Positions 12,801-25,700 are shown, numbered from the stretch's first letter. The stretch: 64,000 nucleotides of DNA from Phytoseiulus persimilis (GCA_037576195.1 CM075101.1:43710001-43774000); one strand, 5' to 3'. Numbers and translations are program-made. Notes: generated by a model not told the origin, from the letters alone.

Positions 12801-13756
12801 CTACTCGGAGCAGCCGATCGTGATCCTTGAAACGTCGATGGCTTTCGTTGTCGACAACATCGCAAGATAATTTTCAGGGGAGCGCGTCAACCGGGCCACG
12901 GCGTCACCTGAATAGCGGGCCGGTAGGCAGAAAACCTGAAGGACGTCAGGAGATCGGGTGAGGTTAGCTTAGGGCTCGGACGAGCGATGCGAGCAGAACG
13001 ACAGCCAGCGCACTCGGAATTGAGCGGGGATCCGGTGAGATCAGGTCAGGGCCCGTGTTGCCTGGTTGACGACGTGACCCGGTTGTCCGGTGCCCAATTT
13101 TCAGGCTCTGCGACGCTCCGATGTTCGGATGGGGTTTCCCGATTGTGGAATGAGCAACACAATCGCTAAGGAAACGTTGCGTGGTCTTGGGATTCCCGAT
13201 TCATGGTCGGTTTGCACCCGATGGATCAAGGAGCCCGTATCGATGGCGAACGGGCGGGAGCGCCGTCTGTTCGAGCAGGCGAACTCGCCGTCACGGGCCG
13301 GGTTTGCTGTGCTCTTATCAGTGATCTTACATTCATCGTAGATTAAATCCGTGTTGTTGGTTGAGCGGACGGAGCCCGGCGGTCGTGGCGACCAGCACAG
13401 CTCTCGAGCTCAAGGTGCGCATCGTGGCTGCTCTAACACGACAAAAGTTTCTCGTCGCAGTACGATTTTCTCGCTGACTCCCGTAGAGACTGAGATAAGG
13501 CCGAGCCCATGAAGATTCGGAGGGAAAATTCGCACAGTTTCGAACAGGAAGGTAGAGAGAAAATCCACTCACAGGATGAGTTGAAGGAACGTTCCCTCGG
13601 ACAGTGGAGCACCACCGCCTTGCCGTCTGGGGTTGGAGGCCAACACAGTAGATCGTCCCAGAGGGACTTGCATCCGCCCTCCAGAGGCTCTGTTTCGTTG
13701 CACGCTGTATCGATCTGTATCCGAGCCGCGATGCTGCTCGATAGCAGGTCAGTGTC
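6626..13756 (-). CDS. Class B1 (secretin-family) G protein-coupled receptor, nine exons, 5' end missing
   Basis: Gene-level entry; coding join on the minus strand is 13756-13573, 12744-12552, 12060-11937, 10673-10514, 10421-10361, 8851-8782, 8292-8201, 7590-7440, 6814-6626. The exons total 1224 nt in one frame: 407 residues plus stop. Every intron begins GT and ends AG with compatible phases. Seen in order: a hormone-receptor domain with six Cys and the motif CWPPTP, TM1, TM2 (RCARNRLHLHLF), TM3 (ANYCWILMEGLYL), TM4 (GWGLPLPWVLIWAVAR), the ECL2 Cys-Trp pair, TM5, TM6 (KSTLVLIPLFGVHQ), TM7 (FNTFQG) and a helix-8 start (YCFLNNEV). Family knowledge: such receptors bind peptide hormones at the plasma membrane and usually couple to Gs/cAMP. 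The helices resemble secretin/VIP/PACAP and PTH receptors more than the arthropod DH31, DH44 or PDF receptors I can recall, so I give no symbol. The exon(s) with initiator Met and signal peptide lie upstream of 13756 and were not found. Confidence 0.88.
6815..7439. other. GPCR intron between TM7 exons
   Basis: A 625-bp phase-0 intron splitting TM7 between Gln and Gly of Phe-Gln-Gly. The other introns above 300 bp are 7591-8200, 8293-8781 and 12061-12551; nothing but a GA repeat was seen in them. Confidence 0.83.
7440..7590 (-). CDS. GPCR exon H: TM6, ECL3 and TM7 start
   Basis: Acceptor ATTTCAG|A and donor CAG|GTGGGT. It encodes KWFKSTLVLIPLFGVHQIL (TM6 with the conserved Pro-Leu-Phe-Gly-Val-His), an acidic ECL3, and the start of TM7 ending FNTFQ. 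Its first base completes the Arg codon opened by exon G. Confidence 0.92.
8201..8292 (-). CDS. GPCR exon G: second half of TM5 and ICL3
   Basis: Acceptor TTCTTCCAG|TTG and donor AG|GTATAC. It encodes LNFFFFLNITRVLFVKM, continuing TM5 from exon F in frame, then the basic ICL3 (DARRVRYR). The Asn-Ile-x-Arg-Val-Leu motif is the usual class B TM5/ICL3 junction. Confidence 0.88.
8782..8851 (-). CDS. GPCR exon F: ECL2 and first half of TM5 (70 nt)
   Basis: Acceptor TTTTTTGCAG|G and donor GTC|GTAAGT. It encodes RCWMEV, the conserved ECL2 Cys-Trp that pairs with the TM3 Cys, and then ITWILRGPISLSIV, which closely resembles the secretin-receptor TM5 start (WWIIRGPV). Phases 2 in, 0 out. Confidence 0.88.
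8852..10360. other. GPCR intron between TM4 and ECL2/TM5 exons
   Basis: A 1509-bp intron, phase 2, the largest in the gene. No repeats or embedded genes recognised. Confidence 0.83.
10361..10421 (-). CDS. GPCR exon E: TM4 (61-nt micro-exon)
   Basis: Acceptor CTCTGCAG|GT and donor TTTCAG|GTGAGT. It encodes LPLPWVLIWAVARFFYDNF, continuing Gly-Trp-Gly from exon D; the pattern fits class B TM4 (Trp-Ala-x-Ala-Arg). Too short for plain ORF calling, but phases match on both sides (1 in, 2 out). The 92-bp intron to exon D is the shortest in the gene. Confidence 0.87.
10514..10673 (-). CDS. GPCR exon D: TM3 to start of TM4
   Basis: Acceptor TTCGCAG|GA and donor GG|GTGAGT. It encodes the conserved TM3 Cys (VTCRLF), then ANYCWILMEGLYLYNIIF (class B TM3 core with the Glu-Gly-Leu-Tyr-Leu motif), ICL2, and the Gly-Trp-Gly at the start of TM4. 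Phase 0 in, phase 1 out. Confidence 0.92.
10674..11936. other. GPCR intron between TM2 and TM3 exons
   Basis: A 1263-bp intron, phase 0. Read for a missing extracellular-loop-1 exon; none with suitable sites was found. Confidence 0.8.
11937..12060 (-). CDS. GPCR exon C: ICL1 and TM2
   Basis: Acceptor CCGCAG|G and donor TAC|GTAAGT. It encodes RLRCARNRLHLHLFASF, a very close match to the class B ICL1/TM2 signature (RCTRNxxHxHLF) including the conserved TM2 His. It ends in phase 0 after NTY. Confidence 0.88.
12217..12236. repeat. (GA)10 microsatellite in a GPCR intron
   Basis: Perfect GA tract inside the intron between the TM1 and TM2 exons (12061-12551). Confidence 0.95.
12552..12744 (-). CDS. 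GPCR exon B: end of HRM domain and TM1
   Basis: Acceptor TTTCAG|TC and donor AA|GTGAGC. It encodes HRM cysteines five and six (TCLAGKW and NYVEC), an extracellular linker, and the hydrophobic TM1 around LLGYSTSLLLLIMAFFLL. Its first two bases complete a Phe codon with the last base of exon A. Confidence 0.88.
12745..13572. other. GPCR intron between HRM exons A and B
   Basis: An 828-bp GT..AG intron, phase 1. Nothing else seen inside it. Confidence 0.85.
13573..13756 (-). CDS. GPCR exon A: first part of hormone-receptor (HRM) domain
   Basis: Acceptor is a T-run followed by CAG; donor is T|GTGAGT. It starts in phase 0 and ends after 61 codons plus one base. It encodes the first four HRM cysteines: DTAC, GGCKSLWDDLLCWP (C2 and C3 around the conserved Trp-Asp) and HCP. 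Two N-glycosylation sequons are visible (NET and NSS). No signal peptide is in this exon, so at least one exon lies upstream. Confidence 0.88.
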
Positions 13757-16700
13757 CTGAAAAAAAGGATAACCGTGCGTTGAAAAGGATGGCAAGCGTG
13801 GAAGCTTCCGAGCGACCTGTCATACGCGTGTCCTCGATCTCACGGCGTCATCCGAACCTGGCCGGCAAGGACTTCTCCCACGGATTGTCACTTCAATTCT
13901 CCGGCGCACGCCACCCACTTAATCGTCCCGACAATCCCTCACCGCAAAGGTACCGAGTCTCAGTGAGGGATTTCCGAGGCCGAAGAAGTCAGACCATTTC
14001 CACCGCCGGCTCCGTCGAGCCCAGAGAGCTTTTATGGTGAGGGATGGCGTGCGTCAGCGTGTGTGAATATTCTATGCGTGATTCCGGGGGGGAGAACAGT
14101 GTGGCATAAAACAGCCTTCATGAGGGAACATCGTAGAGCTGACGGAGCACCTCTCGCAATCCCAACAGCTTGCGCACAAATCATTTTCTCTGATGAAATC
14201 CTCGTGGCCAATATCGGTAACCCCGATGACTCCGTACGCTTGTGATTTTTTCGAATGATTCCTGAGATCCCAGACGAATTCTGGAAGGAGGCAGGAGCAC
14301 CGTCCTTGTCGTCGTCTCAGCTCTCCTGATTCAGCCAGATATGCTAAGAGAACGGGGGAAAGCGTTCCTGGACCTTCTCGATCGTTGGCTGACAACGTCG
14401 CGCTCTCAGAACCGTCTTCCCTGCTAGATAGAGACGGCTTTTTTGGGGAGACGGTTTCACATTCCTTAGGGATGTCAAGTAACCTCCATACCAAGGGCAC
14501 GCACCCAGAGCTCGCTTGCTTATAAAGCAGGGTGCCAGCGGAGTTAACGATTCGCCAAGTATCCGGATCACCCGAGACGCGGTCTGAGAGAAGAGGGCAT
14601 GCGGTTCCGATCCGATTTACACATAGACCGAACTCCGAAACGAGCACGGCGTCTTGAAGGCCTTAGAGAACGAATACATTCGAGCAAGCCCATGCGACAA
14701 GCCTCGTTTCAAAAGGCGTTGTGCTTTGCCAATGCTACTTCGCGCTGTCGGCACCCAGGTTCGAATACGACGTCAAGTTCCCCGAGTCCCAAGACGCCTT
14801 CCCTCCCTGCTGAGCGATTCGGTGATAATGAGAGAAAATTTTCATGGTACTGTGCTCGGTGAAAAGCGAAGTGTGACGCCATTGCTTCCCAATAATGTTT
14901 TTCTTCTCAACGTCGAGCTATCCCCTAATTTTCTTGATTGATAGGCTTTGTCACCTCTGTTTACGGAGACCTCAGGTCGAGTGGGAACCTCTCCTGCCAG
15001 AGTGAATTACGCTCATCGAGTGCGGCACATGACTGTTGGGAGGTATTTTTCGACCGGTCGGGCGCACCCTACTTATTCAGACGCAACTGCTCATGACGTC
15101 GTGCTCGGATGAGGTGTTTCTTGGTTACTTGTTGGCTCGGATTCCCGACTCTCGTTGTTCCCAAGAACTTCGTCCATGTTCGCGGGCAATCTCGATGTTA
15201 CCCGTGGCTTGAAACAACCCGAGCATCAAGATTATCTCCCGCTCCTCCGAGAGTACGTTTCCGCCACCGTATCATCTCAACGGAGCTTGGATACCCAAGG
15301 AGCACGATCGCTTGCTCAGAGTCTGAATTTCATCGGAACCGATTCCTTCATTGGTATGCCGATCCTTCGGAGAGGGATCCTAGCTCGGAGGAATAATGGA
15401 TGGATTTGCAGTGTCAATTTCGAACAGTTGCAACAGAAGCATGAAGTCAGAAGGTCGTCGCTCGAATTGTTCGACGTCATGAATTCAACAACATCCCATT
15501 TCCATCGTTCTCTCCACTGTGCTGTCGACTAATGGCGAACCGTCGGACCCTGCTTGTAAAGGGTCTCAGTCACCCGACCGGAAGCGTCAGATATACTCAG
15601 ACTAAAAATGTTTACATCTGTAAGGTTTGAAGCATGGAGGTCTGGGTGAAGAACGTCTTCCGATTTATTCAGGCAACTTGGCAGGGCTTTGTGTTGTATT
15701 GAGTCTCCGGCTCTCGATAACAATGACGGCTGTGCGGCCGATCGGGCCGTCTGTGCGGTCACTGGGTGGCCGCACAGTGGTCGCTCCAAATAGACGTTCA
15801 GCATTCTTGGACATCTTCGGCCTTTTTTCCAGGCCAACATTTCCATAGCGCAATGCCTCACAGAACGTCAAGTCGCCCGCCTGCTTGTCAGTGAGCCGGG
15901 TGACAAGCTCCTAACAGCTAGTCCACAAAAGGCTTTCGCTTAGTTCAAGACGTGACCCGCATCATGACACTGCCTTCGCACAAATCTCCCTCATAGCTAC
16001 CTCCGGTGCGCAAAACATTTTTGAGTCTTGCCGGTGACGCATCCGCGTAGTTAATAGGCCATCAACAGGTCTAAACCCTTCAGCCCCGGATCAGAGCAGT
16101 TTTTAGGTCGTTCAACCCGTTCCTTATCGATGAAAAACAGTCACCGGACTGCCAGGAACGCTCGTACCACTCGGAGGCTTTTGACACGACTCAACTGGAG
16201 GCAGAGATCTGATCCATTCCGAGAACTTGTCGCAAACGCGTTTCCTCGAGACATGCTCGGACATGTTCTGACGACGAGGCGGTGCGAAAGCTCGAATTTA
16301 AAAAGAGGCATATTGATCTCTCTCCCTCCCTTCTCATTCCACCGATATTCCTCGCGGTGTGAGCTGTATCGTGAGGAGCACTTCGGTCCCAGAACTGATT
16401 TTGAATTCTCGGAATAATAAGGTGCGAAAGGTCACTCATCCGTGGTCACCGCGTGCTTTTTGTTCGAGAACAAAGCGCCGTCCTTCTCCGCTCGCCCGCA
16501 CACTCGGTCGTGACTCGGACCGAGTGAAGAACACAGATGGCGAAATGCAATTACCCTGGGAAATCGAGCAGAGTTTATATCATGTTTGTTTACCAAACGC
16601 AACGGAACGTAACGAGGTTCAGAGTTCTTCGCGGCTGCGCATTCTCGTGAGCTCTGAGCGACGGAGCCTAGTGGTACCGCCCGAGCTCGACAGAGCATCG

Positions 16701-19700
16701 GTGGACTCGAACTCGTCCCAGCTTGGGAGTGCACATCCTCAGCAACCTGGGATTCCAGTTAGCAGTAGGAGGCACGGCTCTGACGATATGGATTTTCGAT
16801 TAGTGTTTGCTTCCTTGCTAGCTAGCGACAGGAAGTATGAATGGGTTCGCTGTGTCATTCTTTCTCCTTGAATCGATCCCATGAGATACTGTCAGACTCC
16901 AGTCCTCCTATCTGCCGGCGTCCGACACATCTGCCGGCGAGGGTCGCCCAGTTCCGGAGCAAATGATGCCTCACGTTGAATCCAATCAGCGTTCTGGACG
17001 TGACCACATCGACTTGAGCCGTTGCGCATACAGTTGATGTTAGTCGATGATCGCGCTGAGAACTCTGCTTCGATTTAGAGACACCGCAGCTGGGTGGAAC
17101 TCGTTGAGGTTCGCAAGACTCCATCGGTTGCTTGGAAGAGCGTGTGTTTCGTGCTCAACTCGAAGATGTTCTCGAACCGACGAAACATGATACAGAGGGG
17201 AAGTCATTCTTTGACCGAGGTCCAACCCCGAGTTTCCGGAGGGTAGCCTGCATTATCCCACGAACATGAGGCAAACCGTAGGGTCCCGATAACTGTTGGG
17301 CTCCCTAGCAGTCGGTCCCTGCATAATTAACGCAGCGGAGCCGATAAATGCATGCGAACGCAAGTGGAGGGGATTTGGGCTCCCGGCCAGCAATCTCTAT
17401 CTGATCGAGAATGCCGACGACGTTATTATTGATTAACGATTAACGCGCTCGCTGGAAACTCGGATATCGAGGCCGCTCAAAACGCGGCGAGGATCGCATT
17501 GAAAAATGGTCAAACAAGAATAATACCGCAGGGAAGGCGGAGCCGGGGAAGTACCGGATCGGACAGGTGTTGCGGGGCTTTGGTGAAAATTCTCTACTGG
17601 TTGAAAGCGTTGACAGAGCAGGGCGGAATCCGGGTTTGATGAAGTTCCTGCCTGTTTCATGGCGGAGCTGCGCTTCTCATGATCGAGCACTCGAAAAAGT
17701 TTTTCCGGAGGTTAACAGTCGTTCGCAAATCATCTCCGAGGACCACATAATCGATCTCGATCCTCCGGATACTTGCGTACACCGTCGACAAATCAGGGAG
17801 TGAACGACAGATCGCCGGGCTTTTAAAGGAGCAACGCGTGTGCTGCATTGTTGGAAACGAGATTGGTTCAACAGACGCGGTGAAGATGCCGAGAGAAGCT
17901 TACGACCGGAGGGTGAGCACTGCCTGAGTTTATGAGTCGTCGGCTGAGCGCTCGTCGCGAGGAGTCTCGGACTTGACTGAATGACTGGAGTTTTGAGAGA
18001 ACCACTAAATAGAGCGCTCGGATGCAATATTCCGGCTCCGACTGCCGGGGAGCACCCGATTGAAGTACTGAGGACTCTGCGAGAGAACCGTGAGAGCGGG
18101 CACGAGTGTTTCGCATGAGTTGGACGACAGCTGAGTGCATCACTCCGCCGTGGAGGTCGAGCGTGGAGATCATCATGAGCGCGCGAGCCTGTTGCAGTAG
18201 GTAACAGGAATCGGTGGAACCCCATCCGACGAACTCGTTGTGGCGAGTCCTTCAGAGTTCACGTTCGAATGCGGTTGGAGCTCAAACGAGTGGGGGAACA
18301 GAGAAACAGCGAACCCGACGGAATCACGTTCCCCCGTCTCTCGCTCGATGAACCGTTATAACACTGCGCCAAGACCCGATGTGCACAAACACGCTCTCGA
18401 ATATCGCAGGGATCAACGATGGCCATGCGGTTCCTCTTCCAGAAAGTCAGGGAATCGGCTTGATTCACTAAATTGAATATTCATCAATCGAAAGCACCAT
18501 GAGAGAACAGTGCACTCCAATGTTCATGTGGGTCCTGTTCGTGCTAGGGAGCAATCTGCACCCGAATCATGTCCGTCGGAATCCGGCGCAGGCATATATT
18601 CCACCGCTAATGAAACCCCGATGCACAACCAACGAGCAGGAGTCGAGTCGCGAAAGGAGAAGTGGTTCCGAGGTGATTTTTCACCGCCGAGAATCCTTTA
18701 TTGCCCACATGACTGGGAACTCGGTCGGAGTCGCTTGCAACCACCATATCGTGCACTTCCCCGTTAGTCTTTGAAGTTGTTTCTCTTCACCTCTCTCGAT
18801 TCATCCAGGCTCCGTTCGCCACCCGCTAGCAACGGTGCGAAGGATTAGGAGCGCACGTCAAACAACACATGCTTCCGCCGTGATGCTACTCTCTCCCTCT
18901 CTCTCTCTCTCTCCCTCTCTCTCGGTCGAGAAGATACATTACTCGTGGCGCTCGAGGAGGGAATCCTCCCGCCTGCGAGGTCCTCGCATCCATGCGGAAG
19001 GTGCACGATCCGGAAACGACGTAGAGTCGACTCCCTGTGGCTCGAACCGTTTAAGGCTGGCTCTCCATCCTTGTTTGTTCCTTGGTTTGCTAATCCAGCC
19101 GATCCGTCCCGGACGCCTCTTCTCAGAACAGTGGAAGTGTATTGACATGGAACGATGTTTGTATTCGGTGTGTGGTGACCATAACTCATCGCCAAAACAT
19201 TGTTCGATGCGATTGGGCACGCCAAATCCGTGTTCGCGTCAATCATTCTTGGGAAGTACTCGAAACATGTGGCAATCGTATTGTTTCACATCGTACTCCT
19301 TTCTCGGCTCCTTCGGTCAGCGCTCGTCTCCGACTTCAATTGGTCGATCACTTTTCCGACTCCTCACGGTTCTTCGGCCGCTGAGTAAGTCTTCCCGAGC
19401 AGCATCGGATGCCCAGGAGCGACGAGACAGCCACTGGTGATTGATTGTGTTTTGAACAAGTGTAGCAGATGGGCACTCCTCAGGAGGAAAAGTCCACCGG
19501 GAGAAAAACTTGTCAAGCGCATCCTCACAAGTTCAACGATCTATTCGAGTCGTGGCCGGATTCCTTTGTCGCAGGACAGTGGGCCCGAACTGCGAGGGTC
19601 CTTCCGAAACGCGATTCCAAACGCGAAAGCAATGCGAAACTTCCGTGCTCTACTTGAATCTGTAACGATTGGCTGCCGCAACAGCCGTGAGGCGTTCCGA

Positions 19701-22700
19701 TCTCCAATTCAAGGTCCAAGGAAGCGCGCGGTTTCGATGACCTCAGCTGTACCTTGCGATAAGAGAGTTTTCCACCAACAAGTGCTCTGCGTTGGGGAGC
19801 TTCGACGAGGATTTCAATAGCGAGTGCGTGTGCTTATCGGTATGGGCTGGATCTCTGAGGCAACCTCACGCAAAGCGCCACTCGGGTTGCGGGGCATCGG
19901 GATTTCTCGGATTTTCGAAGCGAGACTGAACCCCGCAACATTTCCTCCCTGAAGTCGGTTCTCTCAGGAAGCCTGTTCTGTCAGGTGACAAATTTCATGA
20001 AAATGACTCGTCTTCGGACTTCTGTAGGCTCCGATTTTCTGTCGCTCGGCTGGCTCGAGCCGCGCGGAATCAGGCCGAGGGCCTACGTAACGTTAGGCGT
20101 CGGGGCGGCCAGTGAGGACAATCTCTTAGAGGTTGTTCCTAGTAGTATCGACCCCGGAGCAGTCTGAACGCACAAGAGGGCGGGTCGCGTTCTGACTTGA
20201 ATACGAATGAGCTACGCGCGAATGGGAAACGGTCAAGTGAATGGGCTCCGGTTCAGTTCGGGATCGTCACAGCTCAACTCCGACGTTGATTCGAAGGGTG
20301 GGACTCTCTTGCTCTGAGGAAGAATCAACCGAACGGAGGACTTCCGCCCGAATGAGTTCGATGGCTCTCTCCTCTATGCACTCGGGAAATTAATAATATG
20401 TTGACGGTGAAGCGTGAAGAGACCAGGCTTTTTTCCGTCTCTTCCGAACGTTCCCTAATTGCCCATGAACTATCAAGTTTCCAGCGAACTCGACACTAAT
20501 GCGTCCTCGGTTGCCGAGCGTTTCAAACGAGGTTGCGGCTGTCGGTGAGCGGCGTAAGCGGACAAGATCGTTAGCATTTGGTGTCATCAACGAGCTCGCT
20601 CCGAGGGGAATTTGAGAACCTCTCGTGAATTCCCGTGACGGCCAACATCATATTTGCACGATGGGAGCGGTCGCTCCGAACCGGTGGAGGCTCAGGCACA
20701 CATGAGGAATTGAGACCGATGGTCCATACATGTATGTCGTCGACCCGGTATAAGTAACACGACGGGCTCTCTTCGCCAACTGGCAGGTAGCCCGACGGAA
20801 TGCACGGCCATATGGGCGATCCGTTCAGAGGGCCTTCTTCCCGGCGTTCGTAAATGATCAGTATTGCGATCATCGATTTCATGGGAACATCCACGGCTTC
20901 GCATCCTACGGAACGGTATTACGAGACCGAGCTGAGAGAAGACTAGCTAAGAGCACAACGGTCATTGTCTGTACCCAGAGCGCACGCAGTATGAGGCTCA
21001 AGCCCCCTGCTGGGCCCTCCGATAGGTACTATCAAAGATGGAAAGCCAGGCGAAAGACTCAGAATTGTCCAAGGGTACTCCTGGGTAGGAATATTTTAGC
21101 CATATTTCAGATCATGACCAGAAGGTTCGATATGAGTCTTGCGGAGTTTGGACCATAGTGAGAAAATTTGGATGAACTCCACTTTTTTCTTCAAATTTCT
21201 CAAACATGCCAAGCCTTGAACGTATATTGCAGCGGGAAATTGATTCCGACTCCTCGGACAAAACTGGTTCACCCACCAATATTGGAGCCAAATCTCGACT
21301 GTGGGAACAAATCTCTCTTCACAAATCTGAGACAAATAGTTTCGGAGGTAGAACGCATTCCGTTGAAGGAGTATCGCCGGACGATCAAGTGTGCTGGTCA
21401 GTGAGCTCCTCGAGTCTCAGCCGACATCAAGACTTCAAGAATGCTCGTTTCCGTTGCCGTCGAAGCCATACGCTGCCTCCGAGACATTCGCTATAAGTTC
21501 CACCACATTAGACTGAATCTGATCTAAAATACGCTAGAGTTCCGCCCGACGGAGGGGGTCAAATTCACTACTCCTTGATATCCTTCTTAGAGAAGAAGTT
21601 CCTGACTGAAACGAGATCAAATACTTGTATTGGCCACCAATGCTCATATCGTGCACAGAAGGGTTACAAGGAATACAGAGCAGACACGCGTGCTCCTGGC
21701 GAAAGGTCGACTTCCTCTCAGAAAGCCCACCCCTCTCAATCTCTTTGCAAACTCCAAGTTGTTGATGTGAAGAAATTCATCTGTGAGGCTTCAGCGTGGC
21801 GGCTGGAGCGAGTAGTCGACGATAACGGATCGAAATTTTCCAGCTAAGCGGCACGGTCATTCAAACCGGCGACCGTTCATAAAGTGGGATCGGCGGCTGG
21901 CGCACCAGCGTACGAATGACGACGTGAGTCACTAACAAGAGGAAATTCAGCCTGGGCACTGAAAACGGCTCCTTCGCGTTCACACCGTGTGGGAATGTAG
22001 CTTCCCGGGCTCGTCTGCGCTAACGAAGCCGTTCTCACGTGCGTCGTGCAATGGGGGAGGGGTTGCGACCGTCCTTGGAGCCTTGTGAAGACGCCTGAGA
22101 GGAATAGAGACGAAACCTGACTAGACACAAGCGAGAAAAGAGAAAGCCACTCGGTGCAGCTCTATTAGGGCTGTGCGAGAGACGCCGCGGAGGCGACGAC
22201 GACGGCTGCAAGTGGCTCCTCCCAAACCGGGCTACATTCGTCAAGGTTCCCCACCTGTTGCAAAACTCTGAGCTCATTGTTCCCACGATTGGCAAGCGAC
22301 CGGTGCTGCAGCTCTTCTTCCTTGGCTCGGAGACGAACTGTCGCCTCCGCCTGTCTCGCTCTCTCTCTGTTATGGACTCCGCGGCCCGAACACTGGCTCG
22401 GTGCGAAACCTTCTGGGAGTGATTTCCGGCCGGACCGTTCTGCTCCCCCACAACGGGCGAGTTGTTGTAGATTAGGTCGGAGACGGAAGGTGATCGCTCA
22501 GTTGACTGGAATGTGAACCGTCCGCTGTATACGCAAACAACTGGACACGTACGTGCAGCCGGTTAAGAGAGCGGTGGCCAGCAAATCCTCTCAGAGAAAG
22601 GTCCACCTCCGTTTGGTGGTAAGAAGTGCAGCTTGAGGGCCAAAATGACTTCTGCTGGCCTGTCAACGCATGTAGAGGAAGCCGGCCAGCTTGAGGAAGG

Positions 22701-25700
22701 TCAGGCAGAGCCGAGAGGAGAAACGGGGCTCAAAGAGAGATACCTGTTAGGCTCAAGACAGAAATAACGCATTACCTGACTCCACGAGCGCCTGCAAACA
22801 CGCGTCGATATGCGGAGTGGCTCTAGTGCTGTCTGAGCTACCGTTTGCCCTCTCGACTGCGGCGCCAACGTGGTAGCACACGCAATGGAGGATCTCCCGG
22901 GACCTCGTCTCTGAAGACCAGCGAGAAATAAGAACTTGCAAGCGGCGAAAAGTACCTCTCACCAGCGGTCTGAGCTCGGTAATCCAAGTCGCAGTCGCAC
23001 GCCTATGCAATGCCATAGGGAGCACGTGCGCGCCATTTGGTGGTTTATCGACTCCGAGGTCGCTGGCTGGAATCACTACGCAGGCCGACTCTCTGGAGAT
23101 GCTTTCCGTGGTTGCCTGTGCCCGTCGTCGCGCATGGCGGATGATCAAATTACTCGGGCGGAATGAAATTCAGACGCAACTGAGTAGAAGTACCGTCACA
23201 TCCCGTCGCAACGAACTCGTCGAATGACGGACTTTTCAGGAAAGGAGCTTTTCAACTGAGGAACCGTACAGATAGCGAACTTCGTAGAAGGCCTCAATTG
23301 TATCGGGAAGACGAAGAAAATCATTGAAGCTAGCTATCTGGAATATTTGCTCACCCTCCAGGTCACTGACTACCGAGGGAAATAAACTGTTGGCTGTCTG
23401 CTAAAACCTAAGGTACTTCTTGCGTGGAGCAGATGATTCTGATTGATGGGGGGCGCCACCAAATGGCCCGATCCTTGGAAATGGATTTAGACATCGAACG
23501 ATCTCGGAGCGGTCGGGAATTCATTTCAACATTCTAGGCCATTACTAGACATTCTCGCACTCAATAAAAGACTATTCGCGTCGTTTCCAGAATTTGATGT
23601 TCAGACTCATGAGCAGTGGTTCGCATAGCGTAATGACAAGAGCCGCTGCCTCGCGATCATGCAGAGAAAAAAGTGATCTGTTCGTGTTCTCGGCGGATCT
23701 CTCATGCTTTTCACGCGGGGAAGTCTCGTGGAAATCATTGATTGGGTGTTCCCATGATCTGATGGAGCGTTTCCGTGATTCCTGCTCGAGGTGCGACGAG
23801 ATACACAGGACCACATGTCCAATGCTGATCTGAGGGGAACTCGGGTTCCACTCACAGCGTTCATCTCAGCTTTTGAGAAAATCGACGATATGCGAAAGAT
23901 GATTCCGTGGAAGGAAAGCTCTCAATGTTCCGCTGTATCACTAGCACAGCTAACCGGTTGCGGGGGCATCAGCGATGACCGGAAGGGAGAAGCCCGCATC
24001 TAGTGGGATGTGTCTGACTGTGAAGGAAGCAGCTTTCGAAGGTTTCTTGGAACCTCTTGTGCAGAGAAGCAGGCGGCAATCAAACCTCATTCCTACTCTG
24101 GCAGTACCACAGACGATGCACCGCGGCGGAGCCAACTTTTCGAGAGTGCTTGAATGGACTCCTCAAGCTCAAACCGAACACGAAAATCGAACACGCCTGG
24201 CTGATATTTCCAGGAACAGCGAGATCTCGGAGGATGTGATACTCGAGTGGAGCTTAAAAATAGACTAGTAATCCTGAACAAGTCGCTGCGATTTCCTCTC
24301 CACTGTATCGTTCTGCTCTTGGAGACCTAATTGGGTAAATTCTTCGAATTCGTGCTCTCAATACGGGTCGAGATTGGTCGGACAGGGCTGCGGATCCTAG
24401 AGACTCAACCTCGACTTTCGGAATCCTGTCAAGAGAACCGGGGCGAGAAGTCTTCGTCGAAGCTGTCAACTTCGAGAGGAGTTTTGGTGCTCCGTTGTGG
24501 GACCGGAAACGTCGGATGCAAAATCAAGAGCTCGTTCTGATGCTCGATGATATAATCAACGACCACGCATAACAGTGCTTCAAAAAATCTGAAGTTAACG
24601 TCGGACGAACAGGCTCAATCCCCCGCCAGATGCGTCTGATTTGGAGCGATACCGCAGAGAGCGCTTCCGGTTGTCAAACAGCGAGCGAGGTTGGGAAGGC
24701 GGACTCGAATGCGATGCCGAGATTTATATTTATGTACACAAAGCCCGTTTATGCGTAAAGCAGTAAAGCGGTTGCGTTAGTACGAGCGAACGCCGAGCAA
24801 TAGATTCCACTGGATATCTACTCGACTCCGATTCCCGCATCGGTTGCGATCGGCGGAGTCCGAGGAATGGATTTAGGTCTTCGCGAGACGAGAGAAATCA
24901 AGGGAGAGAAACCTGGCAGAAGCGTGATCCGGGGGCGCCGGTTCCAAGCTGATCTCGAGGTTTTTGATTGATAGCTTCCATGATAAATCTCCAACCGTTC
25001 ACACCAGACGTTGACTTGGTTGCGCTTCCTCGAGCCTGGGATTGATCGTGGATGCGGCTTTGCGAGCAGAAGAGCTTGCGGATATTCTGCGGTAAGAGGG
25101 AGAGTCAATGATCAGTTTGACTCTGAGTGTTACTTGAGCTCCTGAATAACATCTGCTAATTTACGATTCCAGCAATGGGGGGCTTCCATCAACCCCTGAG
25201 ACTTCCAGACCGGCCCGGTCTGACAGCTCAAACGATGATCTCAGATAGTTCTCCGTGCGTTCCGTAAAGAGGAATCGGGACTCTCTCCAGGAGAGCTCTC
25301 CCTCACATTCGCTCCTGGAACTTCTCCTGCGAACGCGTAGGTCCGAGAAGGAGATTGAAAGGGGAGCAGCGACCTTCGGGCCTTCCAAGAGTCGAGCGGG
25401 GAATCCTGCCTTGTCAACGAGATGAACGATGATTGTTTTGAGAAGGTAGGGAATCTCTGGCGCTGGAATATCCGAAGAGCCGCTAAGCAGACTGACGACT
25501 CACAACGCCAGGGTTGGTCGGAGACTAATCCATGGGAAGCTCTTTGCGAATGCTGTTTCTTGTACAGAGGGCTAAGCTACGTCAAAAAGTATCCTCAAAG
25601 GATCGGTCGCAACGCTCCATCAGGGGTCTGCGAGAATTGATTCTGCCTCGGGATGATCCATCGGGAGTACACCGATGATCACAAGGGAACTGGTCTCCCC

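Noticed and set aside
14072..14647. 191-codon minus-strand frame, considered as the GPCR 5' exon
   Set aside because: No signal peptide, and no suitable phase-0 donor to join the exon at 13756.
15820..15950. Strong acceptor (CTTTTTTCCAG) followed by a short open frame on the plus strand
   Set aside because: Frame is only about 36 codons, with no start, partner exon or recognised motif.
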